DNA from: an uncultured Desulfobacter sp.
Lineage (GTDB): Bacteria > Desulfobacterota > Desulfobacteria > Desulfobacterales > Desulfobacteraceae
Direction: 5' to 3'
DNA length: 64,000 nucleotides
Assembly (NCBI RefSeq): GCF_963664415.1
Contig: NZ_OY761445.1
Span: forward strand, 2,878,501-2,942,500
Part shown: one piece after another, positions 62,332-64,000 of the stretch
How the letters are laid out: each line of letters begins with the position of its first letter
Position numbering within the stretch: the stretch's first letter is position 1
Made by a program: the position numbers and the translations under genes
Notes under the pieces: generated by a model
Database searches by the model: none
What the model was told of the DNA's origin: nothing
Seen by the model: the letters and a program-made list of their open reading frames with translations, nothing else

Positions 62332-64000
62332 ATGGATTCTCTCGTATTTGCCGCAGGATTTTGCATCATTGCCCTGGCTGCCAGGCAGATCGGTGACACA
62401 TTTAAACAGGCCGGTTTTCCCCTGATCAGCGGATTTTTATTCACCGGCATCATTGCCGGGCCCCACATTCTGAACCTGATACCCATTAAGGCTATTTCAA
62501 CCCTGACCTTTGTGGATCAGATCTCTTTGGGGCTGATCGCTTTTGCCGCAGGCGGAGAACTCTATCTCAAAGAACTCAAATCCAGGCTGGCGGCCATTGG
62601 ATGGATTACATCGGGGCTTGTGATCTCAACCTTTACAATAGCATCCCTGGCGCTGTTCACCCTTGCCGGCCATATCCCTTTCATGGCGGCCATGCCGGTT
62701 TCAGGAAAAATTGCCGTAGCCATCCTTGCCGGAGCCATTCTTGTGGCAAGAAGCCCATCCTCGGCCATTGCCATTATCAATGAACTCAGGGCCAAGGGGC
62801 AATTTACAAAAACGGTCATGGGTGTGACGGTCATCATGGATGTGGTGGTCATTGTGTTGTTTGCCACAGCCACCACCATGGCGGACGCCCTTATCAGCGG
62901 CTTGACCGGAAATGCCGGGTTTATCCTTTTTCTGGTCCTGGAGATTGCATTGTCCATGTCCCTGGGTATTCCGGTGGCCGGCATTTTATTTTTCATACTC
63001 CGGCTTCCCGCCTCCTTTGTTTTGAAATCCATTCTGATCCTTTTAACCGGATATCTTGTTTTCATCGGTTCCTTAGGCCTTCGCGCCTTCATTCACCATA
63101 CGATGACGGTTGAAATTCTGATTGAACCCCTTTTGGTCTGCATGGTGGCAGGTTTTCTGGCAGCCAACTCCAGGCGATACAGAAAAGAATTTCTTGACCT
63201 TCTCAATTGTGCCGGACCAGGGGTCTACATTGCCTTTTTCACCCTGACCGGGGCCTCCATCCGTCTTGATATCCTGGCCGATACCTGGCCCATTGCGCTT
63301 ATCCTGTTCGGCGTGCGCATCCTTGCCATATTTACAGGATCTTTTTTAGGGGGGTGTCTGGCCGGAATCGAAGCCCAAGGCCGCCGGACCTACTGGATGG
63401 CCTTTATCACCCAGGCCGGCGTTGGGCTTGGACTTGCCAAGGAAGTGGGTATAGAATTCCCCCAATGGGGCCCTGCTTTTTCCACAATCATGATATCCGT
63501 TATCGTCCTGAACCAGATCGTCGGCCCCCCATTGTTTAAACTGGCCATCAAGCGGATGAAAGAGGATCACACCCCTGCCAAGCCCAATGCCGTCACCGCA
63601 CCACGGAATGTGGTAATTTTCGGAGCAGACAGTCAGTCCACGGCACTGGCCCATACCTTGTTTTCCCATGGGTGGCGGGTGAAACTGACCCAGCCAAGAG
63701 GCGGCTCGACCTTAGCCGGCCTGGAAAACAGCCCCCAGATACCGGTCCAGGTTGTGGACGGGTTTGATTACAAATCCCTTGAAAAAATCAACTGCCGAAC
63801 CGCAACGGCCATTGTCACCCTGCTCAGCGACAGGGAAAACCTGGATATCTGCGAAACCGCGTTTGAACATTTTGCGACCCAGACCCTGGTTGCCCGGCTA
63901 AATGACCGCAGCAACCTTAGCGCATTTGAGGATCTCAACGTATTGGTGGTGGATCCCTCCACGGCCATTATCGGGTTGCTGGATCACTTTGTCCGGGCAC
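62332..64000 (+). CDS. Cation:proton antiporter (CPA2/Kef type) with TrkA-N domain, 3' end outside
   Basis: Starts at ATG 62332 (MDSLVFAAGFCIIALAARQ) and stays open to the window end, at least 556 codons. About 11-12 membrane segments (for example GFLFTGIIAGPHIL and VVIVLFATATTMADALI) are followed from about residue 430 by a Rossmann-type TrkA-N part (RNVVIFGADSQSTALAHTL...ATAIVTLLSDRENLDICETAFEHFA). Likely Na+ or K+/H+ exchange controlled by nucleotide binding. The IS66 element is inserted just upstream and may affect its promoter. Confidence 0.9.
   Translation, partial: MDSLVFAAGFCIIALAARQIGDTFKQAGFPLISGFLFTGIIAGPHILNLIPIKAISTLTFVDQISLGLIAFAAGGELYLKELKSRLAAIGWITSGLVISTFTIASLALFTLAGHIPFMAAMPVSGKIAVAILAGAILVARSPSSAIAIINELRAKGQFTKTVMGVTVIMDVVVIVLFATATTMADALISGLTGNAGFILFLVLEIALSMSLGIPVAGILFFILRLPASFVLKSILILLTGYLVFIGSLGLRAFIHHTMTVEILIEPLLVCMVAGFLAANSRRYRKEFLDLLNCAGPGVYIAFFTLTGASIRLDILADTWPIALILFGVRILAIFTGSFLGGCLAGIEAQGRRTYWMAFITQAGVGLGLAKEVGIEFPQWGPAFSTIMISVIVLNQIVGPPLFKLAIKRMKEDHTPAKPNAVTAPRNVVIFGADSQSTALAHTLFSHGWRVKLTQPRGGSTLAGLENSPQIPVQVVDGFDYKSLEKINCRTATAIVTLLSDRENLDICETAFEHFATQTLVARLNDRSNLSAFEDLNVLVVDPSTAIIGLLDHFVRA

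Overview
The window looks like chromosome of an anaerobic, probably sulfate-reducing Desulfobacterota bacterium (Desulfobacterales-like). This is inferred from the gene content: a vanadium nitrogenase cluster in one strand-wise run, a glnD-glnB-glnA block, an ftsEX-envC-ctpA block, a divergent polysaccharide deacetylase and many insertion sequences. No rRNA or housekeeping marker is present to fix the genus.

Region by region. 1-9.1 kb: vnfH (5' end outside), vnfD, vnfG, vnfK, then vnfE-like and vnfN-like scaffold genes, an AnfO-family gene, an unrecognised gene and a gamma-glutamylcyclotransferase-like gene, all on +. 9.1-15.7 kb: an RNA-repair locus in decay. rtcR (-) has lost its sensor domain and carries an IS1634-family element. 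Opposite it lie a sigma-54 promoter, a tRNA-like RNA, an IS1595-family element, an N-terminally deleted rtcA and an intact rtcB (+). 16-20.7 kb: small ordinary genes, a decayed ECF sigma/Spy-like locus and a parDE toxin-antitoxin pair. 20.8-27.3 kb: an IS66 remnant holding another IS, a PIN/NYN-type gene, a nuclease-like gene and two decayed tyrosine recombinases. 27.4-44.2 kb: an integrative element in tRNA-Glu(CTC), bounded by a 51-bp direct repeat. It carries an integrase, a GNAT toxin-antitoxin pair, a serine recombinase, a tandem array of small paralogues, phased iterons, a primase-helicase and two HTH regulators. Its primase gene is interrupted by a second IS1634 copy, which is itself interrupted by a 4.5-kb IS21-like element that also encodes a zinc-finger protein, a ParB-like protein and a CHC2 primase-type zinc protein. 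44.3-64 kb: core genes (mltB-like, glnA-glnB-glnD, tatA, MoxR/VWA pair, tatD, ftsEX-envC-ctpA-yibQ-like, YkgJ-like), a complete IS66-family element and the start of a cation:proton antiporter gene.

How it works together. The vnf genes encode dinitrogenase reductase, the VFe protein and its cofactor scaffold. The glnD-glnB-glnA operon, behind a good sigma-54 site, provides nitrogen sensing and ammonium assimilation. The most unusual observations are: (1) the IS21-like element with ParB-like, CHC2 and zinc-finger partners, paired end repeats at 24-bp spacing and a slippery heptamer; (2) a ~90-bp two-hairpin sequence found only before vnfK and before rtcB, with one compensatory base-pair change; (3) the eroded Rtc operon with its tRNA-like RNA; (4) the phased iterons, tandem paralogues and shared operators of the integrative element.

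All functional calls come from reading the sequence and remembered family features. No searches or structure predictions were run.
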